Assembly (NCBI GenBank): GCA_038728085.1
Contig: JAVYUU010000002.1
Location: forward strand, 124,001-188,000
DNA length: 64,000 nucleotides
Direction: 5' to 3'
Source of the DNA: Candidatus Bathyarchaeia archaeon
Lineage (GTDB): Archaea > Thermoproteota > Bathyarchaeia > Bathyarchaeales > Bathycorpusculaceae
Positions 46,305 to 54,586 of this stretch are shown piece after piece. Made by a program: the position numbers and the translations under genes. The notes below the pieces were generated by a model. The model was not told where the DNA came from. It saw nothing but the letters and a program-made list of their open reading frames with translations, and did not search any database. The first letter of the stretch is position 1. Each line of letters starts with the position of its first letter.

Positions 46305-47252
46305 TTAAGTGATAAGTTGGATTATTATGAGGGCGGTGATCAGAATGGCCAGTGCCTTGAAGGCTTTGTTGTTGAATTTTTGGGCTTCTTCGACTTTTTT
46401 GGCGTCTACGAGTTTCATTATGTAGACTGATACGGATAGGTTGTAGAGGAATATGGCGTATACGGAGATCATCATTCTATCAGCCATTGTCAGGTAGCCT
46501 ATTGGGGGTATGCCGCTGAGCAGTGAGAGGTGGAAGGCGGATGCCGCCATTAGGGTTGAAACGGCTAGACCTATTCTTTGGCCGAAGTTTTGCGGGGAGA
46601 TGAAGAATGTTAGCAGGGATATTGTCGTTATAACTGATATTGGAAGGACGCTTTTAACGAAGGCTGAGAGCATGGGTCGCCTAAGGTATAGGATGAAGAT
46701 AAACCTTGAATAGGCTTCGTTGCCGTAGGAGTGCTCCATAACGGTTTGCTCGAAGCCTCCTATTTCCCAGCCGGCAACGTTGACTGTTTCGTCTATGGCT
46801 GTTTCCGAGTCTGGCTTAAAGATGAGGTGGGATGCGTTGAGGTTTTTGTGTTCAAGTTCAATGGTGAGGGTGTGGGTTTCAAATGGGTAGCGGGTGAAGT
46901 CGAAGGTTTTTACAAATTCCCCTCTTATGCGATATTCGATGCGGCCTTCTTCCTCGGCGACTATTTCCGGTGTTCGTGTAGGTGCACCATTGACAATCTC
47001 GAAGGCCTTCACAGTATTCGAGTCGATTTCGGATGGGTTAAATTTGAACCACAGGTAAAAGTCTAGGCGGTAGTTGCTGGCGGCCAAATCGATCTTCTCA
47101 ACATTTACAAGCCAGACACCCACGTAGACTTCTGTGGGCTTCGAAACAGTCAATGTTTGCTGGGCTAAGGCTTTCCCAAAGGACAGCAGCGTAAAGACGA
47201 AGACTAAAAGTAAAGCGGTTATAACCAAACCTTTTAGCTGCATAACTTTCAC
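46305..47252 (-). CDS. pentameric ligand-gated ion channel (Pro-loop/Cys-loop receptor) homologue
   Basis: 315 residues. Signal peptide about 1-30, then a beta-rich ligand-binding domain: VYVGVWLVNVEKIDL, DFYLWFKFNPSE and the Pro-loop FDFTRYPFETHTL (117-129) without the bracketing cysteines. Four helices follow: TM1 about 197-217 with Pro204, TM2 226-246 (RIGLAVSTLMAA), the M2-M3 loop PPIGYLTMADRMM, TM3 256-279, TM4 296-313. This architecture is that of GLIC and ELIC. The channel would be a membrane pentamer; ligand unknown. Start GTG 47252, or ATG 47243 with GGTGA upstream. TATA-like ATTTAAAT about 47285. Confidence 0.88.
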   Translation of the reverse strand: MKVMQLKGLVITALLLVFVFTLLSFGKALAQQTLTVSKPTEVYVGVWLVNVEKIDLAASNYRLDFYLWFKFNPSEIDSNTVKAFEIVNGAPTRTPEIVAEEEGRIEYRIRGEFVKTFDFTRYPFETHTLTIELEHKNLNASHLIFKPDSETAIDETVNVAGWEIGGFEQTVMEHSYGNEAYSRFIFILYLRRPMLSAFVKSVLPISVITTISLLTFFISPQNFGQRIGLAVSTLMAASAFHLSLLSGIPPIGYLTMADRMMISVYAIFLYNLSVSVYIMKLVDAKKVEEAQKFNNKAFKALAILITALIIIQLIT

Positions 47253-47299
47253 CGAGAGTTTTCGCCTCTAAAAGACTCAACTATTTAAATTTTGTCAGC

Positions 47300-48346
47300 C
47301 TAGCCGCTGCGAATAGATGACTCAGAAGCCTTCACAGCGTTAACAGTCCTCCTTAAAAGCAGTTGGGCAGCCTCCTGATTCGGCCATCCGCCAAGTCCAC
47401 AGTCCGGGCCTGTGAAAGCTAGCCTTTCTCCGAATTTTGCCCTTGCTTTTTCAAGGCGCCTTCTAATGGTTTCCTCGTCCTCCACCATCTGCCAGGCTTG
47501 CGGTTTCCTTACGCCTTTCTCATAAAGCTCCGCTAGGATGGCGTCTACGTCTGTTCGAGCTATGCCGACTCGAATGTGCTTATCCGCCCTTTCCAGCATA
47601 TCCTTTGATAAAGCCTCCAGATTTCTCGGGGAAGCAGCGTACTCCACTGAAACCACATCCAAGTTTTTAACTTCCAAGAGCTCAACCACCCTTGATGTGG
47701 AGTGAACGTGAATCTGCTTTACCGCCCCGCTGAAGCTGAAGGCTTTCTCAAAAACTTCTAGGACTAGGTCCCTATCAGCCGCTACGTCATGAAAGCCGAA
47801 ACTAGGCTCGTCCAGGGAAACCATTTCGGTTCTAACATACTTGTTGTTTAAGAGGGAATTAGCAGCGAACCTCCGCACCGTCTCGGCAAACATCAACAGA
47901 ATATCCCGGTAAGCGGCGGTTCCAACCAATGCAAGGTAAAGCTCAAAAGGACCCGTCACGCATACGCGGAGGGCAATTCTCGCTATGCCAAGCTCCTCGC
48001 ATAGCTGTTTGGCTTCGCTTCTGATAACAGAGACTTCCGGGATAACTGCGGCCTTCTCGTCAACAATATATGTGCCTTTTTCCATGGCTTTATGGATAAC
48101 CTCTGTAAACTGGCGGCGAATATCATAGTGCTGGGGGTAATTGACAACGTCTAAGCCGGCCTCGCACTTCAGTCTAAACGAAGCCCTAACCACGACATAG
48201 AAATTCCTAAAGAGAAAATTGTCCTCGGCTATGTTTCTGCCATCAGCCGCCCATTCCCTAGCCACGGCATAAGCTTTCTCAAAGTCTCTACGCTCCACAG
48301 ATGGGGGCAGTGGAAAACTTCCAATGTCGTCGACAAGCACACGCAT
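47300..48346 (-). CDS. core methionine synthase-like protein (MetE C-domain family)
   Basis: 348 residues from ATG 48346, which lies about 25 bases downstream of a TATA box (ATTATAAAG, 48369-48377 complement), so it is leaderless. The UROD/MetE barrel family is seen in LDEPSFGFHD (near residue 170), KQIHVHSTS, and FTGPDCGLGGWPN at the C-terminus. In methionine synthases zinc is held by His, Cys, Glu and Cys; here the C-x-D segment GPDCGL is present while the usual H-x-C is HVH. A methyl transfer role on homocysteine or another thiol is inferred. The N-terminal frame beyond ATG is untranslated extension. Confidence 0.8.
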   Translation of the reverse strand: MRVLVDDIGSFPLPPSVERRDFEKAYAVAREWAADGRNIAEDNFLFRNFYVVVRASFRLKCEAGLDVVNYPQHYDIRRQFTEVIHKAMEKGTYIVDEKAAVIPEVSVIRSEAKQLCEELGIARIALRVCVTGPFELYLALVGTAAYRDILLMFAETVRRFAANSLLNNKYVRTEMVSLDEPSFGFHDVAADRDLVLEVFEKAFSFSGAVKQIHVHSTSRVVELLEVKNLDVVSVEYAASPRNLEALSKDMLERADKHIRVGIARTDVDAILAELYEKGVRKPQAWQMVEDEETIRRRLEKARAKFGERLAFTGPDCGLGGWPNQEAAQLLLRRTVNAVKASESSIRSG

Positions 48347-48368
48347 GACGAAGACTATTTCGCCAAAA

Positions 48369-48421
48369 ATTATAAAGCTACCTTTAAAGTCGGTGAATGG
48401 ACACGTAAAGCCTATATAAGC
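48369..48421. promoter_or_regulatory. divergent promoter pair for the MetE-like gene and htpX
   Basis: Minus strand CTTTATAAT (about 48377-48369) for the MetE-like gene (leaderless at 48346) and plus strand CTATATAAG (48412-48420) for htpX, about 40 bases apart. Confidence 0.55.
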
Positions 48422-48451
48422 GGCTCCGTTGTTGAACACGTGAGGGTTAAC

Positions 48452-49414
48452 ATGTCAGGCCTCTGGAAGCTCCGCCTTTCAATGGTGGCAGCCCTAGCCA
48501 TAATAATCACCCTATCGACACTTGTCTTAGCCGTCATCCTAAGCCTCCTCCAGGTGGGTTTAATCTACATTGGTATAATCGTGGTGGCCTTCAACATCCT
48601 GCAGTGGCTTGTGTCCCCATACATAATAGATGCCATATACCGCGTGAGGGAGATCCCAGAAAGCGAGAATCCAAGGCTTCATGCCATCATAGACAATTTG
48701 AGCAGAAAAAGCGGCATTAAAAAGCCGAAGCTTATGCTGGCGCGCATTCCCATTCCAAACGCCTTCGCATACGGTTCACCCATAGCTGGAAGCCGCGTTG
48801 CCGTCACAGAGGGATTGCTGAAAACCCTAAATGAGGGTGAAGTGGAAGCGGTTATAGGCCATGAGCTTGGACACTTGAAGCACCGCGACGTCCAAGTCAT
48901 GATGATTGTATCGCTTCTTCCAGCTATATTCTATTACGTGGGCTACTCGCTAGTGATATCCTCCATGTACAGCAGGAGACAGAGGGAAGAGGGCGGCGGA
49001 ACAGCGATCCTGGGCATGGGCCTAGTTGCCTTCTCAATGTTCCTAACATACGTCTGCGTTTCCTTCTTAAGCCGTGTCCGCGAGTACTATGCTGACAGAC
49101 ACAGCGCCACCATTGTGGAAAACGGTGCCCAAAAGCTTTCACTGGCCTTGGCAAAGATTGTGAACGCCGCTAAAAACTTGAGAATGGCTAGGAGGGACGT
49201 GCAACACTTAAACGCCTTCAAAGCCCTGTTCATAGCGGATCCCGATAGGGCGGAGGTAGAATCGCTGATGCTTTCAGCCATAACCCCCAGTGACCAGAAA
49301 CTCGTAGAGGAAATTTTGTCTCAAAAGCTGACGTGGGTTGACAGGCTAAACGAGATATTCTCAACGCATCCCCATGTAGTCAAGAGAATTAAGGCTCTGC
49401 AAGAGCTCAGCTGA
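48452..49414 (+). CDS. htpX: HtpX-like M48 membrane zinc protease
   Basis: About 320 residues. Zinc motif HELGHLKHRD (H-E-x-x-H) and the later Glu in YYADRHSA (third ligand). Four membrane spans: two at the N-terminus (about 10-60) and two mid-protein. Removes misfolded membrane proteins in stress. Start: ATG 48452 preceded by GTGAGGG; GTG 48440 is a leaderless alternative given the TATA box at 48412. Confidence 0.93.
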   Translation: MSGLWKLRLSMVAALAIIITLSTLVLAVILSLLQVGLIYIGIIVVAFNILQWLVSPYIIDAIYRVREIPESENPRLHAIIDNLSRKSGIKKPKLMLARIPIPNAFAYGSPIAGSRVAVTEGLLKTLNEGEVEAVIGHELGHLKHRDVQVMMIVSLLPAIFYYVGYSLVISSMYSRRQREEGGGTAILGMGLVAFSMFLTYVCVSFLSRVREYYADRHSATIVENGAQKLSLALAKIVNAAKNLRMARRDVQHLNAFKALFIADPDRAEVESLMLSAITPSDQKLVEEILSQKLTWVDRLNEIFSTHPHVVKRIKALQELS

Positions 49415-49486
49415 AAAACCCGATTTTTACGAGAAATTCCTTAAATAACCAAATGACAACTACTAAATGTTCCACGGGGCGATTCC

Positions 49487-50182
49487 ATGAAGTTGACCTC
49501 CCAGATAATCGCAGAAGCCGCCAAAGAAAATAGAAAATACCTAATGGAGAATGAGGCGAAAACCATATGCATGGAGTATGGCATACCCGTGACGAAGTTT
49601 AAACTCGCCAAAAGCGAGGCTGAAGCCGTTAAAGCCGCAGAGGAGATAGGCTTCCCCGTTGTTTTAAAGATAGTTTCGCCGGACATAATCCACAAGTCAG
49701 ACGTCGGCGGGGTCATGTTAAACCTGAAGGACGTCAGGGAGGTTAAAGCCGCCTACAGGCAGATAATGGAAAACGTCAAGAAACACAAGGGAGACGCGAA
49801 AATAGTCGGCGTAATAGTTCAGGAAATGGCTCAGCCATCCACAGAGGTCATAGTTGGCGCCATAAAAGATCCCCAGTTCGGCCCAACTTTAATGTTCGGC
49901 CTCGGCGGAGTCTTCGTGGAGGTTTTGAAGGACGTCACCTTCAGAATAGCGCCAATAACCGAGGAGGAAGCCCGTGAAATGATCACCGAGATTAAGGCTT
50001 ACCCCCTGCTTAAGGGTTATAGAAACCTGCCACCCGCCGACATAGGAGCAATAGCCAAGATTTTAGTTAATACCTCCAAGCTTGTGATGGAGCATCCGGA
50101 AATAAGGGAGCTTGACCTTAACCCAATCATGGTTTACGAGAAGGGCGCAAAAACCGTGGATGCAAGGATCATCCTTGAATAG
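49487..50182 (+). CDS. acdB: acetyl-CoA/acyl-CoA synthetase (ADP-forming), beta subunit
   Basis: 231 residues, ATP-grasp fold, the same length as Pyrococcus ACD beta. Family sequences: ENEAKTICMEYGIPVTKFKL, FPVVLKIVSPDIIHKSDVGGV, and LDLNPIMVYEKGAKTVDARI. It makes ATP and acetate from acetyl-CoA with an alpha subunit that is not in the window. TATA CTTAAATAA at about 49440. Overlaps the next gene's start. Confidence 0.92.
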   Translation: MKLTSQIIAEAAKENRKYLMENEAKTICMEYGIPVTKFKLAKSEAEAVKAAEEIGFPVVLKIVSPDIIHKSDVGGVMLNLKDVREVKAAYRQIMENVKKHKGDAKIVGVIVQEMAQPSTEVIVGAIKDPQFGPTLMFGLGGVFVEVLKDVTFRIAPITEEEAREMITEIKAYPLLKGYRNLPPADIGAIAKILVNTSKLVMEHPEIRELDLNPIMVYEKGAKTVDARIILE

Positions 50183-50942
50183 CCTTGAAGACCTAGCTAG
50201 AAACGAGATTTTCTCAAGAACGTCAATCCCCCATGGGGCGAGCTTCTTTGTAAGGCTTGACGGGTGGAAATTCAGGAAACTCTCAGAGGCCATTGGTGCT
50301 GAGAAACCCTTTGATGAAAGAATTGCAAAATGCCTGGTTCACTCGGGCAGGATGCTATTCGAAAAGGGGTTCAATCCAGCCCTACTTTACACGGTAAGCG
50401 ATGAGTTAAACATCCTATTCATGAATTGGACGCCATTCCATGGGAGGATAGAGAAAATAGACTCAATAATGCCCAGCCTAGTTTCAGCAGCCTTCACCCT
50501 GCACCTCCAAAGCTTTTTTGGGAAAGCAGCCGCAGCGGCCTTCGACTCAAGGATCATTATAACGGCAAACGAAGACAGCGTAATCAAGTATTTGGCTTGG
50601 AGGCAAATCAACGCTTGGAGAAATCACAACAACGCCTATGCCTACAATCTTTTCAGGAAAATGGGCTACAAACCACGGGAAATAGCCAGAAAATTGAAGG
50701 GGCTAAAAACGGAAGAGATCCACGAAATCCTATTTAGGCATGGAATAAACTTGGCTGAAACGCCGCCATGGCAGAGAAGGGGGATCCTTCTATACAAGGA
50801 ACCCGTCCACAGGAAGGTTGGAGGGAGAGAAGTGATCCGATGGAAACTTAAGGAGAATTGGGACTTGCCGCTCTTCACGAGGGAAGAGGGAACGAAATTA
50901 ATCCAGAAAATTCTCGAATGGATGAAGCAAAGGAGAGACTAA
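50160..50942 (+). CDS. thg1: tRNA(His) guanylyltransferase / Thg1-like protein
   Basis: About 260 residues. Thg1 motifs: FFVRLDGWKFRKLSE (Asp34, first metal Asp), KPFDERIAKCL, YTVSDELNILF (Ser80-Asp81-Glu82), and WRQINAWRNHNNAYAYNL with FRKMGYKPREIARKLKG. Thg1-family enzymes add nucleotides to the 5' end of tRNA in the 3'-5' direction. Archaeal Thg1-like proteins repair 5'-truncated tRNAs. Start: the frame opens at 50112 within acdB; ATG 50160 gives a natural N-terminus, TTG 50175 is possible. See the tRNA-His entry: G-1 is already encoded. Confidence 0.92.
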   Translation: MQGSSLNSLEDLARNEIFSRTSIPHGASFFVRLDGWKFRKLSEAIGAEKPFDERIAKCLVHSGRMLFEKGFNPALLYTVSDELNILFMNWTPFHGRIEKIDSIMPSLVSAAFTLHLQSFFGKAAAAAFDSRIIITANEDSVIKYLAWRQINAWRNHNNAYAYNLFRKMGYKPREIARKLKGLKTEEIHEILFRHGINLAETPPWQRRGILLYKEPVHRKVGGREVIRWKLKENWDLPLFTREEGTKLIQKILEWMKQRRD

Positions 50943-50943
50943 A

Positions 50944-51810
50944 TTGTCGAGTCATGAGAGACTAAAGAAGGTTGAAGAGCTTAACCAAAAGCTGCTGATT
51001 TTAAAGGAACAGAAGAGGAGATTGGATGCAGAAGCAGGGGAATTGGCTGAAAAAAGGAGTAGGTTGAACAGCGAATCCAAACGCCTAAAAAACGAGGCAA
51101 TAGAGCTCAAAAAGCTTAGGGATGCAGCAAATGCTGAGGTTAAAAAGCTGAAGGAGCAGAAAGCCCAAATAAGGATGGAAATAGCCCAGAAAGTCAAGGA
51201 GCTCAAAAGCCTACAAAGCGAAATCAAAAGTTTGACGGCAAGAAAACCCTCAAAAAGCGCTAGCACCCTCCAAAAGGAAATCGAAGCCGTAGAATGGAAG
51301 ATTCAGACAACCCCTTTAAGCCTTCAAGAGGAGAAGCAGCTCGTCGAAAAAGTCAAACAACTGGAAGCCCAGCTGAACATTCATAGAAGGATTGAACAGT
51401 TAAGCCTGAAAAGGCTTGAGCTGACAGCGGAACTCAAAGCCCTTGAGGCAAGGGTCAAAAGCATAAACGAGAAAATCATGAGTGAAGCTGGAAAGAGCCA
51501 GGCAATTCACGAAGAAATGATCAAAAAGCTTGAAGAGGCGAAAAAGCTTAAGGCCGAAGCTGAAAGCGTTCATAGGCTTTTTCTACAAGTGAAAGAGAAG
51601 ACTTCGCCGATTAAAGAAGAAATGGAGAGAATAGTCGAGGAGATAAGGCGGCAAAAAGAGGAGATAGCCCTAGCGGAGGCGGAGGAACGGAGAAAAAGCG
51701 AGGAAAGTCTCCTAGAAAACATTGCAAAGCAGGCGTTAGAGAAGCTTAAGCGCGGCGAAAAGCTGACATGGGAAGAATTCAGAATATTAGCGGAGAAAGG
51801 TTTAGCATAA
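50944..51810 (+). CDS. archaeal coiled-coil protein (COG1340-like)
   Basis: 288 residues, almost entirely coiled coil, with a break at IEAVEWKIQTTPLSLQEE, a sequence that marks the COG1340 archaeal family. It ends with an LTWEEFRILAEKGLA helix. Family is of unknown function; segments resemble SMC-like coiled coils but there is no ATPase. Start TTG 50944 right after the Thg1 stop, so co-transcribed with it. Confidence 0.85.
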   Translation: MSSHERLKKVEELNQKLLILKEQKRRLDAEAGELAEKRSRLNSESKRLKNEAIELKKLRDAANAEVKKLKEQKAQIRMEIAQKVKELKSLQSEIKSLTARKPSKSASTLQKEIEAVEWKIQTTPLSLQEEKQLVEKVKQLEAQLNIHRRIEQLSLKRLELTAELKALEARVKSINEKIMSEAGKSQAIHEEMIKKLEEAKKLKAEAESVHRLFLQVKEKTSPIKEEMERIVEEIRRQKEEIALAEAEERRKSEESLLENIAKQALEKLKRGEKLTWEEFRILAEKGLA

Positions 51811-51854
51811 AATTAAAGTAGTCTCGTCCATTTATTGATTGGGAACAGAGAAAG

Positions 51855-53024
51855 ATGAAGGAGAAAGCCGAGGAGAAAAGGATTCTTATTCTATGCGTTG
51901 ACAGGGACGGGGATCTGGGCGCAAAGACGGAAATTAAGACACCGTTGATTGGTAGGGAGCAAAATCTCAACGCCGCTGTGGCTTTGGCGCTGAAGGATCC
52001 AGAGGAATCCGATGCAAACGCCATGTTTGAGGCTGTGCGCCTCTATGACCGCCTCGTCGGCGAAGCAAAACCGGAAGAAGTTTTTGAAATAGCCACTATA
52101 TCAGGGTCGGAGTTAGGCGGTGTCGGCGCCGACAGAAAAATTGTGGCGGAGCTGAGCGATGTTTTGAAGGCTTTTCCTGCAAGCGAAGTGATTCTGGTTA
52201 CTGATGGCTATTCAGATGAGGCTGTTTTACCCCTAATAGAGTCCAGGGTGCCTGTTTCCTCTGTTAGAAGGGTTGTTGTGAAGCACAGTGAATCCATCGA
52301 GGAAACGGCGGCTCTATTCACGAGATACCTCAAAATGATTCTGGAGAACCCCCGCTACTCCCGCATAGCGCTTGGGCTTCCAGGCATGCTTTTCCTAATT
52401 TTGGGCATACTTGCCATTTTTGGCTTGGTTCACTATTATTTGATGGCTTTTGTGATTGTTCTTGGAGCTTACATGTTTGTAAAGGGTTTTGGTGTTGATA
52501 AGCTGGTGAGGAGACTTTATGTTTGGGTGAAAGAGTACTCGCCTCCGCCTCTACCCGTGCAGATTTCAGCCTTCTCCACCCTTGCAGGTCTTCTATGCAT
52601 GGGGATAGGCGTATATCTAGGCTTGGATGCTGTAACTGGTTCAGGTTTGGATTTTTCTAACTGGTTAGGTGTTTTACCCCAAGCCACGGGCATTTTTATC
52701 ATGAACTCTAAGGATCTCATGGTTATAGGCGTGTGTTTGGCTTTAACTGGGAGGGCTATACGCTGGTACTTTGAGAGGGATGCCCGTCTTCTGCGTAACG
52801 CTGCCCTCATAGTTCTGATTGGATGGAGTAGGCAAATTCTTGAAGCCGCCTCGGGCATCCTAATTAACCCAAAAGTTGGCTATGAAGTGCTGATTTTCTC
52901 CATTGTGATCGGCATCTTGATAAGCATAGCCTCAATCCTTGTAATCCTCGTAATCCACAGGTCAGCCAGAGGATTCTTCAAGAAAACAGCAGCGGGGGAG
53001 CAAAAGGAGTTTGAGGAAAGCTAG
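51855..53024 (+). CDS. DUF373-family membrane protein
   Basis: 389 residues. The N-terminal cytoplasmic half (about 1-170) has ILCVDRDGDLGAKT, PEESDANAMFEA, and GSELGGVGADRK, the DUF373 signature. Five or six membrane spans follow. DUF373 is widespread in archaea and uncharacterised; the DRD and DAN elements suggest a nucleotide-like or metal-binding site. Start ATG 51855. Its last bases overlap the MTA phosphorylase start. Confidence 0.9.
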   Translation: MKEKAEEKRILILCVDRDGDLGAKTEIKTPLIGREQNLNAAVALALKDPEESDANAMFEAVRLYDRLVGEAKPEEVFEIATISGSELGGVGADRKIVAELSDVLKAFPASEVILVTDGYSDEAVLPLIESRVPVSSVRRVVVKHSESIEETAALFTRYLKMILENPRYSRIALGLPGMLFLILGILAIFGLVHYYLMAFVIVLGAYMFVKGFGVDKLVRRLYVWVKEYSPPPLPVQISAFSTLAGLLCMGIGVYLGLDAVTGSGLDFSNWLGVLPQATGIFIMNSKDLMVIGVCLALTGRAIRWYFERDARLLRNAALIVLIGWSRQILEAASGILINPKVGYEVLIFSIVIGILISIASILVILVIHRSARGFFKKTAAGEQKEFEES

Positions 53025-53799
53025 AATCGCAGTGATAGGCGGAACAGGCTTCGAGAAGCTGTTCGCAAGCTTGGAAAAAATTGTGGCTGGAACGCCGTAT
53101 GGCATCCCCCCACCAATATTCATGGGAGAGATAAACGACAAGAACGTTGTCTTCCTCCCAAGACACGGTCCAGAACACACGGTGCCACCTCACAAGGTAA
53201 ACTATAGAGCCAACATCTATGCGCTGCACCAGCTTGGAGTTGAAAGGATTCTGGCGGTAAATGCCGTCGGCGCCATAAACAGGGATTTCAAGCCCGGCGA
53301 TATTGTTGTCCCCCACGACTTCGCCGACTTCACAAAACAGAGACCCATGACCTTTTACGATGGACCGCCTGTCACCCACGTTGACTTGTCCCAGCCATAC
53401 TGTCCAGAATTGCGTGAAAAGTTAATCCATTGTGCTGAAGGGCTTGGTTTGAAGGTGTGGAATCGCGCTGTGCTTGTTTGCACTGAGGGACCCCGTTTTG
53501 AAACTCCGGCGGAGATTGAAATGTTTAGGAGGCTTGGCTTCGACATTGTTGGCATGACGGGGGTTCCGGAGGCGGTTTTGGCCAGAGAGTTAGAAATCTG
53601 TTATGCAGCGGTCTGTTTTGTCTCGAACATGGCTGCCGGCATGCAGGAGCACCTAACGCCTAAGGAGGTTTATGAAGTGTCCATGAAGGTTCAGCCGAAG
53701 ATTGAGCAACTTTTAATTGAAACCATTAAGGCTTTACCAGCGGAGCGCGAAGGCAAATGCCCATGCGCAAAAGCCTTGAAGAATGCGAGGATTAAGTGA
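53011..53799 (+). CDS. mtnP: S-methyl-5'-thioadenosine phosphorylase
   Basis: 262 residues. PNP-superfamily type: IGGTGFEKL, RHGPEHTVPPHKVNYRANI, GAINRDFKPGD, CTEGPRFETPAEI, and GMTGVPEAVLARE. Splits MTA (a by-product of polyamine synthesis) into adenine and methylthioribose-1-P. The DUF373 stop is within its first codons (TTG 53011), and uppS overlaps its end by 4 bases. Consistent with pdaD, which feeds polyamine synthesis elsewhere in the window. Confidence 0.95.
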   Translation: MRKARIAVIGGTGFEKLFASLEKIVAGTPYGIPPPIFMGEINDKNVVFLPRHGPEHTVPPHKVNYRANIYALHQLGVERILAVNAVGAINRDFKPGDIVVPHDFADFTKQRPMTFYDGPPVTHVDLSQPYCPELREKLIHCAEGLGLKVWNRAVLVCTEGPRFETPAEIEMFRRLGFDIVGMTGVPEAVLARELEICYAAVCFVSNMAAGMQEHLTPKEVYEVSMKVQPKIEQLLIETIKALPAEREGKCPCAKALKNARIK

Positions 53800-54581
53800 T
53801 GCTTAAGACGCTTCTCTCGGTTATAGGCGCCTACAAACTTTACGAGAAGTGGTTATGGCACCAGGTGAAAAACCACGAGAAGCCGGAGCACATAGCGATA
53901 ATTTTGGATGGAAACAGAAGATGGGCTTCGGAGAAGGATCTCCCACCATGGCTCGGCCACAAGGAAGGCGCCGAGAAGGTCGAACAACTCCTAGATTGGT
54001 GCCTGAAACTCAACGTCAAATCCATAACACTTTACGCCTTTTCGACGGAAAACTTCCGCCGCCCAAAAAGGGAAGTTGAGGAAATAATGAGGCTTGCCGC
54101 CGAAAAGCTCCAGAAGATTTTGAGGGATGAGAGAATCCACAAAAACAGGGTGCGCGTAAAAGTGATCGGCAGGAAGCACTTGCTCCCCGAAGACCTCCAG
54201 AAACTCATTGATGAAGTGGAACAAGCCACCCAAAACTATGACAAGCACTTTTTAAACATCGCCTTCGCCTATGGCGGAAGAGCTGAAATAGTGGACGCAG
54301 CGAGGAAAATCGCTGAAAAAGTGCAAAGGGAAGGGTTGAAGCCAGAAGATGTCGACGAAGAACTCTTTGAGAGGTTCCTGTACACGTCGCACCTGCCAAA
54401 ACAGGACCCGGACTTGATTATCAGGACCTCGGGCGAGGAGCGATTAAGCGGCTTCCTCCTTTGGCAGTCAGCCTACAGCGAACTCTGCTTCCTAGATGTA
54501 TATTGGCCAGATTTCCGTTTCATTGACTTGCTGAGGGCTGTGCGCACATTCCAAAAGCGTAAGAGGCGATTTGGCGCCTAG
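53796..54581 (+). CDS. uppS: polyprenyl diphosphate synthase (cis-prenyltransferase)
   Basis: 261 residues. IILDGNRRWASEKDLP has the catalytic Asp, and LYAFSTENFRRP, FAYGGRAEIVDA, and DLIIRTSGEERLSGF are UppS motifs. Makes the C55-60-like isoprenoid carrier (dolichol-like) used for protein glycosylation. Start GTG 53796 or ATG 53799; both overlap mtnP. Convergent with ychF. Confidence 0.95.
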   Translation: MMLKTLLSVIGAYKLYEKWLWHQVKNHEKPEHIAIILDGNRRWASEKDLPPWLGHKEGAEKVEQLLDWCLKLNVKSITLYAFSTENFRRPKREVEEIMRLAAEKLQKILRDERIHKNRVRVKVIGRKHLLPEDLQKLIDEVEQATQNYDKHFLNIAFAYGGRAEIVDAARKIAEKVQREGLKPEDVDEELFERFLYTSHLPKQDPDLIIRTSGEERLSGFLLWQSAYSELCFLDVYWPDFRFIDLLRAVRTFQKRKRRFGA

Positions 54582-54586
54582 CCATT

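Noticed and set aside
48347-48439. N-terminal extension of the MetE-like protein
   Set aside because: A TATA box lies inside it and ATG 48346 fits a leaderless start.
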